Made by a program: the position numbers and the translations under genes. DNA of 64,000 nt, taken from the NCBI GenBank assembly GCA_013141015.1, contig JABFRT010000025.1:1-64000 (forward strand), given 5' to 3'. The notes beneath the pieces were generated by a model. It was not told the DNA's origin. It worked only from the letters and a program-made list of their open reading frames with translations, and made no database searches. This document shows positions 1-9,446 of the stretch, one piece after another. Numbering within the stretch: the first letter of the stretch is position 1; each line of letters opens with the position of its first letter. Source of the stretch: Hyphomicrobium sp. (GTDB lineage Bacteria; Pseudomonadota; Alphaproteobacteria; Rhizobiales; Hyphomicrobiaceae).

Positions 1-867
1 CGATGGCGCGATCGCAATTGGTAATAGTGCCCAAGCAACCAAGGACGCGACGGGGTCTCTATCGGCTCTCAACGTCCTCAGCCACTGCCAGAACTATGCC
101 GTTGCGGTGGAGGTGTCGGAGCTGCGTCTTCAGGGAAAATCTGGCAACTGCAATCGGTGGACTTTCGACAGCATCGGGGGCGAGATCGTTTTGCGACGGG
201 CCAGAATTCCGTGGCGAGCGGATCATTCGCCGTGCGATGGGGGCTATGCCACGACGACCCAATGCGGGATGGCACCGGTCACCGGTGGAGCGAATTTCAC
301 GGGAAGTGCCCGGGCAACAGCATCCGACGCTATTGCGATTGGTGCTGAATCGTCAGCTTCAAGCGCTGGCGCAGTTGCCATCGGCCTGAAAGCAACGGCG
401 CAAAATGGACAAGCTGTAGCAATTGGCGTAGAGGCACACACCCGCTGACGGTGACGGTGCGGTTGCCATCGGCGATCAAACAAAGCGACGGGCGCGGGTG
501 CTGTCGCACTCGGCAAAGATAACGGCGACCGGCAAGGGCGCGGTTGCGCTGGCAATACAGAAACACGGCTGGCCAAGGCTCGCTTGCACTCGGTTCGGCA
601 TCGAACGCGGCCTCAGGCGGTGTTGCGCTTGGCGTACGGCCGTCGCCAATAAATGCCAATGATGTCGCACTCGGCTCTAAGTCGGTAACGGCAGCGGCTG
701 TCGGCACAGCCAGCGGTATCATCGCCGGAACCACGTACGTATCTTAAACGCACGGCGCCGGGCAGCACTGTGAGCGTTGGGCTACGAGCGCCGAGCGCAC
801 GGTCACGAATGTTGCTGCCAGCCGCGTCGGCAACGACCAGCACCGACACGCGATTAACGGCTCGCAG

Positions 868-2583
868 TTGTTCGCAACCAATTCAGCGATCACGACGGTA
901 GCAACGAATCTGGGGAGCACGATCCAGACAGCGCTCGGCGGCGGCATGGTGGTCAATCCTGATGGCACCACCGCGACTGCTCCGAGCTACACACTCGGCG
1001 GCAATACCTACAACGATGTCGGCAGCGCGCTGGCAGCGCTTGGCAACGGCGCGGCCGGCCCGGTGCAGTATTCGAACTCGGGCACGCCGACGACGCCGAA
1101 CGGCGGCACGCCGACCAACAATGTCACACTTGTGGGTGCCGCGCCGGGTGCGGTGACGCTCGATAACCTTGCGGCCGGATCAACGGCTGGAGGCTCGACA
1201 CAGGCCGTTAACGGCGGCCAGCTCAATACCGGCTTATCATCCGTTGCTACCAATCTCGGCGGCGGCTCGGGCTATGACTCAAAAACCGGAACCGTTACCG
1301 CTCCGAGCATCAACGTTGGCGGCACGGCCTATAGCAACGTGACATCGGCAATTGAGGCGGCAGGCGCGGGCTTTAACCTGACGACCGGCAAAACCGGCAC
1401 AGGCGTTGCCAACGGCACGACCGTTGAGGGCATTGCAGCTGGCGAAACCGCCACTGTGATGGCCGGCGACAACATCATCACCACGCAGTCCGGCAACACG
1501 ATTGCGGTTGCTCTCAATCCAGCACTCACCGGCATCACCAGTCTTGCTCTGACAGGCGGTGCATCGCTCGACAGCACCGGCATCAACATGAACGGTGATA
1601 AGATCACCGGACTCGCGGCGGGGGCAATTGCGGCAGCCTCTCAGGAGGCCGTCAATGGCGGGCAGATATTTGCCAACCAGACATCGGTTGCAACAATGTT
1701 AGGCGGTGGATCGGCCGTCAATCCGGATGGCACGATCTCAACGCCGACGTATAACGTCGATGGCAGTCCTTACAGCAACGTCGGTGCAGCGATCGCGGCG
1801 CTTGATAAGGCTGGGAGCGCCGCAATCGACACGAACAACACGTCGGCGTTGGCGAACCCAACGGCAACCGGAACCGATGCGACGGCGATCTCAGGCGCGG
1901 TTGCATCAGGTGCGGATAGCTTGGCGGCCGGAAAGAATGCGCTCGCATCCGGCGGCCAGTCCGTTGCTATGGGCCCAGACGCTAAGGCATCCGGCACCGG
2001 TGCAACCGCTCTTGGCAACGGCGCACAAGCAACGGCGGATTCGTCCACCGCTGTTGGCGACAACGCCCAGGCGACGGCAGCAGACGCAACGGCACTTGGA
2101 CAGAACACCCTCGCGTCTGGTTCAAAGAGTACGGCGACAGGTTATGGTTCAACGGCGGTAGGTGCAGGCTCGCTCGCCTCAGGTAACGGCGCGACGGCAA
2201 CGGGCGTTTCATCGACAGCACTCGGTGAAGGTGCGACGGCGTCGAATACTGGAGATGTCGCGCTTGGCGCAGGCTCCGTAACGGCGGCACCGAATAAAGG
2301 CGTCTATACGCTGAACGGCGGCACGGCCGCGGCAACAACCCCAACATCCGTGGTGTCGGTCGGCGCACCGGGCTTTGAACGTCAAATTCAGAACGTAGCC
2401 GCCGGAGTGGTGTCGCCGACCTCGACAGATGCGATCAACGGTTCGCAACTCTTCACGGTTGCAACCGCGGTCAATACACTCGGCGCCTCGACGGCATCCG
2501 CTATTGGCGGCGGCGCCGACTCTCAATCCAGATGGGACCACGGCGACACCTCCGGCAATCGTTGTCGGCACGACCACGTATAA
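868..2583 (+). CDS. YadA-like adhesin fragment, in-frame segment 1 (head and neck repeats)
   Basis: This is the longest open segment of the upstream half of the adhesin. It carries glycine/alanine/serine-rich head repeats at about residues 345-470 and a neck motif with DAINGSQLF at about residues 520-527. After about position 2515 the frame turns into non-adhesin sequence (QSRWDHGDTSGN), whereas the sense continues in the next frame with LNPDGTTATPP. The annotated start is only the first ATG in the open frame, not a real initiation site, since adhesin sequence (INGSQLFATNSA) begins just before it. Confidence 0.6.
   Translation: MFATNSAITTVATNLGSTIQTALGGGMVVNPDGTTATAPSYTLGGNTYNDVGSALAALGNGAAGPVQYSNSGTPTTPNGGTPTNNVTLVGAAPGAVTLDNLAAGSTAGGSTQAVNGGQLNTGLSSVATNLGGGSGYDSKTGTVTAPSINVGGTAYSNVTSAIEAAGAGFNLTTGKTGTGVANGTTVEGIAAGETATVMAGDNIITTQSGNTIAVALNPALTGITSLALTGGASLDSTGINMNGDKITGLAAGAIAAASQEAVNGGQIFANQTSVATMLGGGSAVNPDGTISTPTYNVDGSPYSNVGAAIAALDKAGSAAIDTNNTSALANPTATGTDATAISGAVASGADSLAAGKNALASGGQSVAMGPDAKASGTGATALGNGAQATADSSTAVGDNAQATAADATALGQNTLASGSKSTATGYGSTAVGAGSLASGNGATATGVSSTALGEGATASNTGDVALGAGSVTAAPNKGVYTLNGGTAAATTPTSVVSVGAPGFERQIQNVAAGVVSPTSTDAINGSQLFTVATAVNTLGASTASAIGGGADSQSRWDHGDTSGNRCRHDHV
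1356..1610 (+). repeat. Internal duplication in adhesin gene, copy A
   Basis: About 255 bases that recur at 2605-2859 with only scattered differences. Both copies encode a stalk segment running from GAGFNLTTGKTG to NMNGDKITGLAAG. The near identity at the nucleotide level points to recent duplication or gene conversion within the gene. Confidence 0.8.
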
Positions 2584-2983
2584 CGACGTGACATCCGCCA
2601 TTCAGGCGGCAGGCGCGGGATTTAACCTGACGACCGGCAAAACCGGCACAGGCGTTGCCAACGGCACGACCGTTGAGGGTATTGCAGCTGGCGAAACCGT
2701 CACTCAGACGGCTGGCGACAACATCGTCACCACGCAGTCCGGCAACACGATTGCGGTTGCTCTCAATCCAGCACTCACCGGCATCACCAGCATTGCGGTG
2801 ACAAGCGGGGCCACGATTGACGGCACCGGCATCAACATGAATGGTGATAAGATCACCGGCCTTGCCGCCGGTGCGACGACGGCTGGACGTCTGCGGAAGC
2901 CGTCAACGGCGGCCAGATTTGCCACCGCGATGGGATCGATTGCCGCGCAACCTGGGCGGCGGCGGATCGGTCTGCGACTCTAA
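2429..2983 (+). CDS. YadA-like adhesin fragment, in-frame segment 2
   Basis: Only about 2518-2890 of this frame is adhesin sequence. It holds a second copy of the stalk segment with the motif INMNGDKITGLAAG that also occurs at about 1580-1620. Both ends of the open frame are shadow sequence. It is part of the broken gene and not an independent cistron. Confidence 0.4.
   Translation: MRSTVRNSSRLQPRSIHSAPRRHPLLAAAPTLNPDGTTATPPAIVVGTTTYNDVTSAIQAAGAGFNLTTGKTGTGVANGTTVEGIAAGETVTQTAGDNIVTTQSGNTIAVALNPALTGITSIAVTSGATIDGTGINMNGDKITGLAAGATTAGRLRKPSTAARFATAMGSIAAQPGRRRIGLRL
2605..2859 (+). repeat. Internal duplication in adhesin gene, copy B
   Basis: Second copy of the segment at 1356-1610, offset by 1249 bases. 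Differences cluster near the middle (TATVMAGD against TVTQTAGD, and LTGGASLDS against VTSGATIDG). Confidence 0.8.
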
Positions 2984-3842
2984 AACCGGAACGGTCACGG
3001 CAATCGCCGGTATTCAATTGCATCGACGACCTACAATGATGTTGGCAGTGCCATCGGTGCCTCGGCCAGCGGCGGTGCGAAGACCAATCGATACAATGCC
3101 AACTCGACGCTCGCGGATTCAATCGCAACGGGCGTCGAACGCGGCCATCGGCCCGCTGGCTGTCTCCACTGGGGCCAATTCCGTGGCGCTTGGCAATGGC
3201 GCGACGGCCGGGAACGCAAATGATGTGGCACTCGGAGCGGGTTCCGTCACGGCCGCTCCAAACGTCGGCGCGTACACGCTGAATGGCGGCGCACCGGCTG
3301 GCACCACTGTGGCGTCCGTTGTTTCGGTCGGCGCGGCCGGTAGCGAACGCCAGTTGACCAACGTTGGAGCAGGTGTCGTGTCTGCCACCAGCACCGATGC
3401 GATCAACGGTTCGCAGCTGTTCACGGTTGCAACCGCTGTCAACAATCTCGGCGCATCGGCCGCGACAGCGCTTGGCGGCGGCATTGTAATCAATCCAGAC
3501 GGGACAACCAAGATTTCGCCGTCATACAACGTTGATGGCACCGCATATAGCAATGTCGGTGCGGCTATTGCAGCGCTCGACAAGGCGAGTGGCGCGGCTA
3601 TCGACACCAACAATACCTCGGCGCTTGCCAATCCAACCGCAACCGGAACGGACGCAACGGCAATCTCGCCGGGTGCCGTCGCATCGGGTGCGGATAGCTT
3701 GGCTGCTGGTAAGAATGCGCTGGCGTCCGGCGATCAGGCGGTCGCGATGGGCCCGGATTCAAAGGCGACCGGCATCGGCGCAACCGCGCTTGGCAACGGC
3801 GCGCAAAGCAACGGCCGGTTCATCCACGGCAGTAGGCGATAA
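2841..3842 (+). CDS. YadA-like adhesin fragment, in-frame segment 3
   Basis: From about 3115 this frame reads clear adhesin sequence: head repeats, a neck motif with [18 protein letters not shown], and a linker with [13 protein letters not shown]. The frame is lost near 3805 after GNGAQ, where the reading continues one frame over as [12 protein letters not shown]. There is no ribosome binding site, which supports a disrupted longer gene. Confidence 0.45.
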   Translation: MVIRSPALPPVRRRLDVCGSRQRRPDLPPRWDRLPRNLGGGGSVCDSKTGTVTAIAGIQLHRRPTMMLAVPSVPRPAAVRRPIDTMPTRRSRIQSQRASNAAIGPLAVSTGANSVALGNGATAGNANDVALGAGSVTAAPNVGAYTLNGGAPAGTTVASVVSVGAAGSERQLTNVGAGVVSATSTDAINGSQLFTVATAVNNLGASAATALGGGIVINPDGTTKISPSYNVDGTAYSNVGAAIAALDKASGAAIDTNNTSALANPTATGTDATAISPGAVASGADSLAAGKNALASGDQAVAMGPDSKATGIGATALGNGAQSNGRFIHGSRR

Positions 3843-6408
3843 CGCGCAAGCAACAGCTGCCGACGCAACGGCACTCGGCCAGAACACGGTGGCAAGCGGC
3901 AAAGCATCGACCGCGTCGGGCTTTGGGGCACAAGCAACCGGCGACAACGCGCTGGCATCCGGCAGTAATGCGGTGGCGAGTGGCACAGGCTCCGCCGCGC
4001 TTGGTGATGGGGCGGCATCGTCTGGAACCAACTCTGTTGCACTTGGCGCCGGTTCGACCGATGGCGGCAAAGCTAACGTGGTTTCGATTGGCTCGGTTGG
4101 CAACGAACGCATGTTGATCAACGTGGCGCCTGGTGCCATATCCGCAACGTCAACCGACGCAGTCAATGGCGGACAGATTTACGCCAATCAAACGTCGGTT
4201 GCAGCAGCGCTTGGTGGCGGCACAAAGGTCAATCCTGACGGAACACTGACGGCTCCAAGCTTCACGCTCAATTCAAAATCGTACAACAACGCTGGCGACG
4301 CATTCAGTGCCATCGATACGGCAGTGTTCGGTGGCGGCGGTGTTAAGTACTTCCACGCCAATTCGGTGCTCGCAGACAGCACGGCAACCGGCACAGACTC
4401 TGTCGCCATCGGACCGAACGCTGTTGCCAACAATAGCAACGACGTCGCGCTTGGCGCTGGCTCTGTCACAGCGGCACCGAACGTTGGCGTCTATACGCTC
4501 AATGGCGGAACACCAGCGGGCACCACAGTCGCGTCTGTCGTGTCGGTCGGTGCGGCCGGCAGCGAACGGCAAATCACAAACGTCGGCGCAGGCACGGTCA
4601 CCGCAACGTCAACAGACGCGATCAACGGCTCGCAGCTGTTTACGGTCGCAACTGGCGTTAATAACCTCGGTGCCTCTACCGTGACAGCGCTCGGCGGCGG
4701 CATTGTTTTGAATGCCGATGGGACAACCAAAATCTCACCGACATATAACGTCGATGGCAGCGGCTACAGCAACGTCGGCGCGGCCATTGCGGCGCTCGAT
4801 AAGGCGGCTGGCTCGGCGATCGATACCAACAACACGTCAGTGCTCGCCAATCCAACGGCGACAGGCACGGACGCAACAGCCATTTCACCAGGCGCAATCG
4901 CGTCGGGTGCCGACAGCTTAGCGGCCGGCAAGAATGCGTTGGCATCCGGAGATCAAGCGGTCGCTATGGGGCCGGGTTCCAAAGCTACCGGCTTGGGTGC
5001 AACCGCGCTTGGTAATGGTGCCCAGGCGACGGGGGATTCGTCGACCGCACTGGGCGACAACGCGCAAGCAACCGCCGCTGACGCTACAGCACTCGGCCAA
5101 AATACGGTGGCGAGCGGCAAAGCATCGGCCGCGTCGGGCTTTAGCGCACAAGCAACCGGCGACAATGCGCTGGCTTCGGGCAGCAATGCTGTGGCGAGCG
5201 GCACCGGTGCGACAGCGCTCGGCAACGGTTCGACTGCGTCGGGAGCACAGTCTGCGGCGCTCGGCGATGGTGCTCAGGCAACCGGCGCGCAATCGGCGGC
5301 ATTGGGCAGCGGTTCGAAAGCCTCAGGCGATCAGTCCGTCGCGCTCGGCAACGGCGCTCAGGCGACCGCCACTTCCTCGACGGCCGTTGGCGACAACGCG
5401 CAGGCGACAGCCGATGACGCAACTGCACTTGGACAAAACACGCTTGCCAGCGGCAAGCAATCGATCGCCTCCGGCTATGGCGCTCAGGCGACCGCTGATA
5501 ACGCGGCGGCGCTCGGCAGCAATGCCGTGGCGTCGGGCACTGCTGCCACGGCACTCGGTAACGGTGCGATCGCTTCCGGCACATCGTCGGTGGCGCTTGG
5601 TGATGGGGCAACGTCGAGCGGCGCCAACTCTCTGGCACTTGGTGCTGGATCGACCGATGACGGCAGAGCCAATGTCGCGTCATTCGGCTCTGTTGGCAAT
5701 GAACGCATGTTGATCAACGTGGCGCCTGGTGCCATATCCGCAACGTCAACCGACGCAGTCAATGGCGGACAGATCTACGCTAACCAAGCCTCCGTGGCGG
5801 CCGCACTCGGCGGCGGCACTAAGGTCAACGCTGACGGCACGTTGTCCGCACCAAGCTTCACGCTTGGATCAAAATCCTACAACAATGCCGGTGACGCCTT
5901 CAGCGCGGTTGATACGGCGGTGTTCGGTGGTGGTGGCATGAAGTATTTCCACACCAACTCGACACTCGCGGACTCGACGCCAACTGGCGCCGATAGCGTG
6001 GCGATTGGACCGGCATCGACCGCATCCGGAGACAACGCCGTTTCCATCGGCAACGGTGCGGTGGCCACCAACAAGAACGATGTTGCGCTTGGCGCAGGAT
6101 CCGTCTCAGGGCGGGCCGAACACGGGCGCCTATACGCTCAACGGCGGCGTGGCAGCCGCAACAACGCCAGCGTCAGTCGTGGCAGTCGGTGCTGTTGGAT
6201 CCGAACGCCAGATCACCAATGTTGCGGCGGGTGTGGTCTCGGCAACAAGCACGGACGCCATCAACGGTTCGCAACTCTATCTGACGGCAACGGCGGTCAA
6301 CAATCTTGGAGCGGGCACGGTTGCGGCACTCGGTGGCGGCGCCAAAGTTGGCGCAGATGGCAAGCTGACGCCGCCCACGTACACAATTGGCAAGACAGCC
6401 TACAATGA
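3532..6408 (+). CDS. YadA-like adhesin fragment, in-frame segment 4 (main head/stalk)
   Basis: This is the largest intact piece (sense from about 3808 to 6110). It has three necks, two of them nearly identical ([16 protein letters not shown]), and long arrays of head repeats such as [19 protein letters not shown]. At about 6110 the sequence changes to an Arg-rich shadow frame ([14 protein letters not shown]) while the adhesin continues as [13 protein letters not shown] in the next frame. The upstream Arg-rich part of this open frame is a shadow as well. Confidence 0.6.
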   Translation: MMAPHIAMSVRLLQRSTRRVARLSTPTIPRRLPIQPQPERTQRQSRRVPSHRVRIAWLLVRMRWRPAIRRSRWARIQRRPASAQPRLATARKATAGSSTAVGDNAQATAADATALGQNTVASGKASTASGFGAQATGDNALASGSNAVASGTGSAALGDGAASSGTNSVALGAGSTDGGKANVVSIGSVGNERMLINVAPGAISATSTDAVNGGQIYANQTSVAAALGGGTKVNPDGTLTAPSFTLNSKSYNNAGDAFSAIDTAVFGGGGVKYFHANSVLADSTATGTDSVAIGPNAVANNSNDVALGAGSVTAAPNVGVYTLNGGTPAGTTVASVVSVGAAGSERQITNVGAGTVTATSTDAINGSQLFTVATGVNNLGASTVTALGGGIVLNADGTTKISPTYNVDGSGYSNVGAAIAALDKAAGSAIDTNNTSVLANPTATGTDATAISPGAIASGADSLAAGKNALASGDQAVAMGPGSKATGLGATALGNGAQATGDSSTALGDNAQATAADATALGQNTVASGKASAASGFSAQATGDNALASGSNAVASGTGATALGNGSTASGAQSAALGDGAQATGAQSAALGSGSKASGDQSVALGNGAQATATSSTAVGDNAQATADDATALGQNTLASGKQSIASGYGAQATADNAAALGSNAVASGTAATALGNGAIASGTSSVALGDGATSSGANSLALGAGSTDDGRANVASFGSVGNERMLINVAPGAISATSTDAVNGGQIYANQASVAAALGGGTKVNADGTLSAPSFTLGSKSYNNAGDAFSAVDTAVFGGGGMKYFHTNSTLADSTPTGADSVAIGPASTASGDNAVSIGNGAVATNKNDVALGAGSVSGRAEHGRLYAQRRRGSRNNASVSRGSRCCWIRTPDHQCCGGCGLGNKHGRHQRFATLSDGNGGQQSWSGHGCGTRWRRQSWRRWQADAAHVHNWQDSLQ
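4093..4345 (+). repeat. Neck-stalk duplication in adhesin gene, copy A
   Basis: About 250 bases with a neck motif and its downstream stalk. The stretch around the neck is base-for-base the same as in the copy at 5689-5941 over more than 60 positions. Confidence 0.75.
5689..5941 (+). repeat. Neck-stalk duplication in adhesin gene, copy B
   Basis: Second copy of 4093-4345, offset 1596 bases. Recombination between the copies would remove one neck plus its head array without loss of frame. Confidence 0.75.
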
Positions 6409-7648
6409 TGTCGGCAGCGCACTCGGCGCACTCGACAAGTCACTCAATGCCGGTATTGCGACCAACAATACGTCGAAGCTCGGGAACCCGGTTGCGAGCG
6501 GCACGGATGCGACGGCGATCTCTCCTGGCGCCGTGGCATCCGGCAAGGACGCGCTGGCGGGCGGCAAGAACGCGCTTGCCTCGGGCGATCAGGCGGTTGC
6601 GCTTGGCAATGGTGCGAAGGCTACGGCAACATCTGCTACAGCTCTCGGAGACAATGCACAGTCGACGGCGGCGGATTCTACCGCCCTTGGACAGAACACA
6701 CTGGCTTCCGGGCTGAAGAGCACGGCGACTGGCTACGGCGCGACGGCATCGGGCGACCGCGCTATCGCATCGGGTAACGGCGCGGTGGCTTCAGGGCTAT
6801 CGTCATCGGCATATGGCGACGGCGCGACTGCGACGGGTGCCAAATCCATCGCTCTCGGATCTGGTGCGAAAGCAACAGCATCGTCGGCCACAGCGCTTGG
6901 AGACAATGCCCAAGCAACCGCCGCTGATGCAACGGCCCTTGGTCAAAACGCAACCGCGTCTGGCATCCGCAGCACGGCAACAGGCTTTGGCGCAACGGCA
7001 AGTGGCGCGTCCAGCACCGCGATGGGCGATGGCGCCAAAGCAACAGGCAAGAACTCGGTCGCACTTGGCGCAGGCTCAACGGATGGCGGACAGGCAAACG
7101 TCGTCTCGGTCGGCGCTGCGGGCGCTGAACGCAAGATCACCAACGTTGCCGCCGGGACTGTCGCAAAGGGCTCGACGGATGCCATCAACGGCGATCAGTT
7201 CTGGGCCGCAACGCAGAAGTCGGTGGCTGTATCAAGGGTTGCAAGCAATGCGCTGCAACGCTCGGGCGGCACCATGGATGGCGACATCAATATGGGTGGC
7301 CATGCGATCACCGGCGTGAAGGGCCCTGTGAACGACACGGATGCCGCCAACAAGGGTTACGTCGATGGCGTGGCGGTTGGCTTGAAGAGCAGCATCAACA
7401 AAGCCTTCAAGGAGATCGACAAGACCAATGGCGGTGTGGCGATTGCGATGGCGTTGGGCGGCTTGACGATGCCGGACAACAAGACTTTCGCTGTCTACGC
7501 CTCGTTCGGCTTCTTCGAAGATCAAACAGCGTTCGCGGTGCAGTCTGCAGTGCGCGTCGATCCGAACTGGACGGTCAACGGCGGTCTCGGTTTTGCAACC
7601 GAAGGCGGCCAGCTCGGCGGTCGTCTTGGCATCACGGCAGCTTGGTAA
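6005..7648 (+). CDS. YadA-like adhesin C-terminal fragment with membrane anchor
   Basis: The sense part begins near 6112 and runs to the stop. It carries head repeats, a final neck ([16 protein letters not shown]), a short coiled-coil stalk with [15 protein letters not shown], and the YadA anchor domain of four predicted beta strands, ending [10 protein letters not shown]. The anchor would trimerise into the 12-strand pore in the outer membrane. The last residue is an aromatic, as expected for BamA recognition. The 3' end is intact, so decay or errors lie upstream. Confidence 0.75.
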   Translation: MDRHRPHPETTPFPSATVRWPPTRTMLRLAQDPSQGGPNTGAYTLNGGVAAATTPASVVAVGAVGSERQITNVAAGVVSATSTDAINGSQLYLTATAVNNLGAGTVAALGGGAKVGADGKLTPPTYTIGKTAYNDVGSALGALDKSLNAGIATNNTSKLGNPVASGTDATAISPGAVASGKDALAGGKNALASGDQAVALGNGAKATATSATALGDNAQSTAADSTALGQNTLASGLKSTATGYGATASGDRAIASGNGAVASGLSSSAYGDGATATGAKSIALGSGAKATASSATALGDNAQATAADATALGQNATASGIRSTATGFGATASGASSTAMGDGAKATGKNSVALGAGSTDGGQANVVSVGAAGAERKITNVAAGTVAKGSTDAINGDQFWAATQKSVAVSRVASNALQRSGGTMDGDINMGGHAITGVKGPVNDTDAANKGYVDGVAVGLKSSINKAFKEIDKTNGGVAIAMALGGLTMPDNKTFAVYASFGFFEDQTAFAVQSAVRVDPNWTVNGGLGFATEGGQLGGRLGITAAW

Positions 7649-7679
7649 GTGAGGGCAATGCGATGAAGCGTTTGCGTCT

Positions 7680-8276
7680 GTGCGTCTGTTGGCCGTGATC
7701 CTATCGATTTCCGGGACCGGCAGACTGACGGCGCAAACGCTGCAGCTCGGTCAAAACTTGCCGACGGGGTCCATCTCGCCGTTGCAAGAGCCGGTCCAGC
7801 CGCGCGTTGCCTTACCGCCAGCCGAGCACATGCTGGGGCTTATCCTCACGACCATCATTGCCATCGACCAAGCCAACAAAACCGGCAATTACACGGTACT
7901 GCGCGATTTGAGCGCGCCGGACTTCAGCAAGGCCAACGACGCGAGCCGGTTGGGGCTGATCTTTCAAGTGCTGCGCGAGAAGGGTATCGATTTTTCGCCA
8001 CTTCTTCAGATCCCGCCTGAAGTGTCTGAGACCCCAGCGATTGATGGGCAAGGGCTGCTGCACTTGGTCGGATTTTTTCCAACCGAACCGTTGCGCGTCA
8101 ATTTCGAATTAGCGTTTCAAGCCGTCGAGGGACGATGGCGGCCGTACACCATCAGCGTCTATCTGGCTCAAATCGAGGCGCAACAGTTGGCACCGGTATT
8201 GACGCACAAAGCGGCGGTGACGTCAGCTCCGGCCGTTGCACCCCAAGCGCGGCCGCCGGCAGCCAAATCGAGGTAA
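7680..8276 (+). CDS. Exported protein of unknown function downstream of the adhesin
   Basis: The open frame starts at a GTG and gives 198 residues. A better start is the ATG at 7663 after a purine-rich stretch, but it runs into a stop after 11 codons. Joining the two frames (two bases fewer in the repeat cgtctgtgcgtctg) would give an N-terminus MKRLRLRLLAVILSISG, a normal signal peptide. The mature part has a loop-rich region with DFSKAND and a central segment DGQGLLHLVGFFPTEPLRV, and a Pro/Ala-rich tail. I do not recognise a family. Its place 31 bases after the adhesin on the same strand suggests co-transcription and a periplasmic accessory role, which is inference. Confidence 0.65.
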   Translation: MRLLAVILSISGTGRLTAQTLQLGQNLPTGSISPLQEPVQPRVALPPAEHMLGLILTTIIAIDQANKTGNYTVLRDLSAPDFSKANDASRLGLIFQVLREKGIDFSPLLQIPPEVSETPAIDGQGLLHLVGFFPTEPLRVNFELAFQAVEGRWRPYTISVYLAQIEAQQLAPVLTHKAAVTSAPAVAPQARPPAAKSR

Positions 8277-8280
8277 GCGT

Positions 8281-8520
8281 TCAGCCCGCCTTGGCCTTTG
8301 GTGTCTTCGGGCCTTTGTAATATTCAGCGGCGGCTTCAAGGAACAGCGGCGACAGGCCCTCGCCGCCAGCATCGATATGGGCTTTCAACTGGTCGCGCAT
8401 GCGTGGTTCCCACGACATGTGGATGTGCTTGCCGATTGCGTCGATGGCTTCGGCCTTCGGATAGGGATTGAAGTAAGCGGCGATCTGGTTGGCCATGCGT
8501 ACGAGGTCAGTCACTTGCAT
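8281..8520 (-). CDS. fdsD: NAD-dependent formate dehydrogenase delta subunit FdsD
   Basis: A 79-residue protein that closes the fds operon. FdsD is the small subunit of soluble molybdenum formate dehydrogenases, needed for cofactor insertion or stability of the complex. The sequence has the family pattern of a helical N-terminus (MQVTDLVRMANQIAAYF) and a C-terminal segment AAEYYKGP. The open frame continues upstream into fdhD, but this looks like an artefact of a frame break near the fdhD end; the ATG at 8520 is the natural start. It converges with the exported-protein gene, with 4 bases between the stops. Confidence 0.8.
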   Translation of the reverse strand: MQVTDLVRMANQIAAYFNPYPKAEAIDAIGKHIHMSWEPRMRDQLKAHIDAGGEGLSPLFLEAAAEYYKGPKTPKAKAG

Positions 8521-8564
8521 TGTCGGGTCTACTCTTCTGGCTGTTGCCCAGGTAAGCGTTGCAA

Positions 8565-9423
8565 TTAGGAATGAAACACCGCAACCCCACCTGGGCCCGA
8601 GGGCCGCAAGGAACAGGTTGGATGATTGCGCTAGGTCGCGGGCGAGGATCGTCGGCGCCGATACTGTGACGAGCGCCCCTATGCCAGCGGTGACGGACTT
8701 TTGCACGAGTTCGAAACTGCAACGGCTGGTCATCATGACAAAGCCGGACGAAACGCCGGTCTGGGCGAGGGCCAGCGCGCCGATCAGTTTATCAAGTGCA
8801 GTGTGGCGGCCAACGTCTTCGCGCACGAGCAGTATATCGCCATCGTTCGAGACCCAAGCTGCGCCATGTACGGTGCGGTTGAAGCGGTTCATCGGCTGAC
8901 TGGCGGGCAGCGCTTTAGCTGCCTTGAGGATAGCAACGGTCGAAGGCGCGCTTGTGCGCTGAAGTGCACTCAGCGGGCGCACGGCACTTTCAATATCTTC
9001 AACGCCGCAAAGCCCGCATCCGGTGCGGCCTTCAACAGAGCGGCGCACCAACCGCGACGTGTCGATTAAGGTGTCGCTGATCGCGACGTCAACGGTCAGG
9101 CCGCCGTCGACGGGCATCACCAGCACCCCTTGAATGTCTGCCGCCGATGCGATCAGTCCTTCGGCCAACAGAAAGCCGACGGCGAAATCGCGCAGGTTGG
9201 CGGGCGTCGCCATCATCACCGTGTAGGGAGCGGAGTTGATCTGCAATGCCACCGGTACTTCTTCGGGAAGCTGCCACGACACCGGTTGCACCGAGCCATC
9301 GGCCAGACGCAGCTCACCTTGTGCCGCGCGCGAACACAGTGCGACGGCGTCTGACGGCGCGCTGACTGTCGGCGCCAACGGCACTTTCGGCTGTGGGTTC
9401 ATGGCGTCAGTATCCATACGCAT
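8565..9423 (-). CDS. fdhD: Formate dehydrogenase accessory sulfurtransferase FdhD, apparent frameshift near 3' end
   Basis: FdhD passes sulfur from the cysteine desulfurase to the Mo-bis-MGD cofactor before it enters formate dehydrogenase. Family marks are EVPVALQINSAPYTVMMATP at the N-terminus, the active-site CGLCG loop, and EDVGRHTALDKLIGA. In frame the protein runs on past its usual end through ALGPRWGCGVSF straight into FdsD. One frame over, the end reads GGVAVFHS and stops at 8565-8567, which fits the family's usual beta-strand end. A single-base indel in the G/C-rich stretch near 8585-8605 is the simplest reading. The start may be the ATG at 9423, 9417 or 9402; all follow the fdsA stop by 24-45 bases. 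Confidence 0.8.
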
Positions 9424-9446
9424 GGCGTTCGCCCGGCCGGGGAGAA

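Larger units (their letters stand above)
2..7648 (+). pseudogene. YadA-type trimeric autotransporter adhesin, 5'-truncated by window edge and frameshifted
   Basis: The whole stretch encodes one large surface adhesin that forms a trimeric outer-membrane barrel with a long passenger (type Vc secretion). The passenger is built of YadA head repeats of the pattern A-x-A-x-G-x-x-A-x-A-x-G and of neck motifs of the form ER-x-I-x-NV-x-x-G followed by [10 protein letters not shown]; necks start near 2377, 3345, 4105, 4560, 5700, 6200 and 7125. The C-terminal anchor (about 7430-7648) ends in a terminal Trp after LGITAA. The sense frame changes near 110-300 (several times), 750-870, 2515, 2890-3040, 3805 and 6110, so no single ORF covers the gene. 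The breaks are small indels rather than large deletions. The start lies outside the window. Whether the breaks are real or assembly errors cannot be told here; the family assignment is very secure. Confidence 0.85.

Noticed and set aside
2000-6900. CRISPR array or satellite DNA in the 1-7 kb repeats
   Set aside because: The repeats are coding, vary in sequence, and match YadA head repeats; there are no constant repeats with unique spacers.
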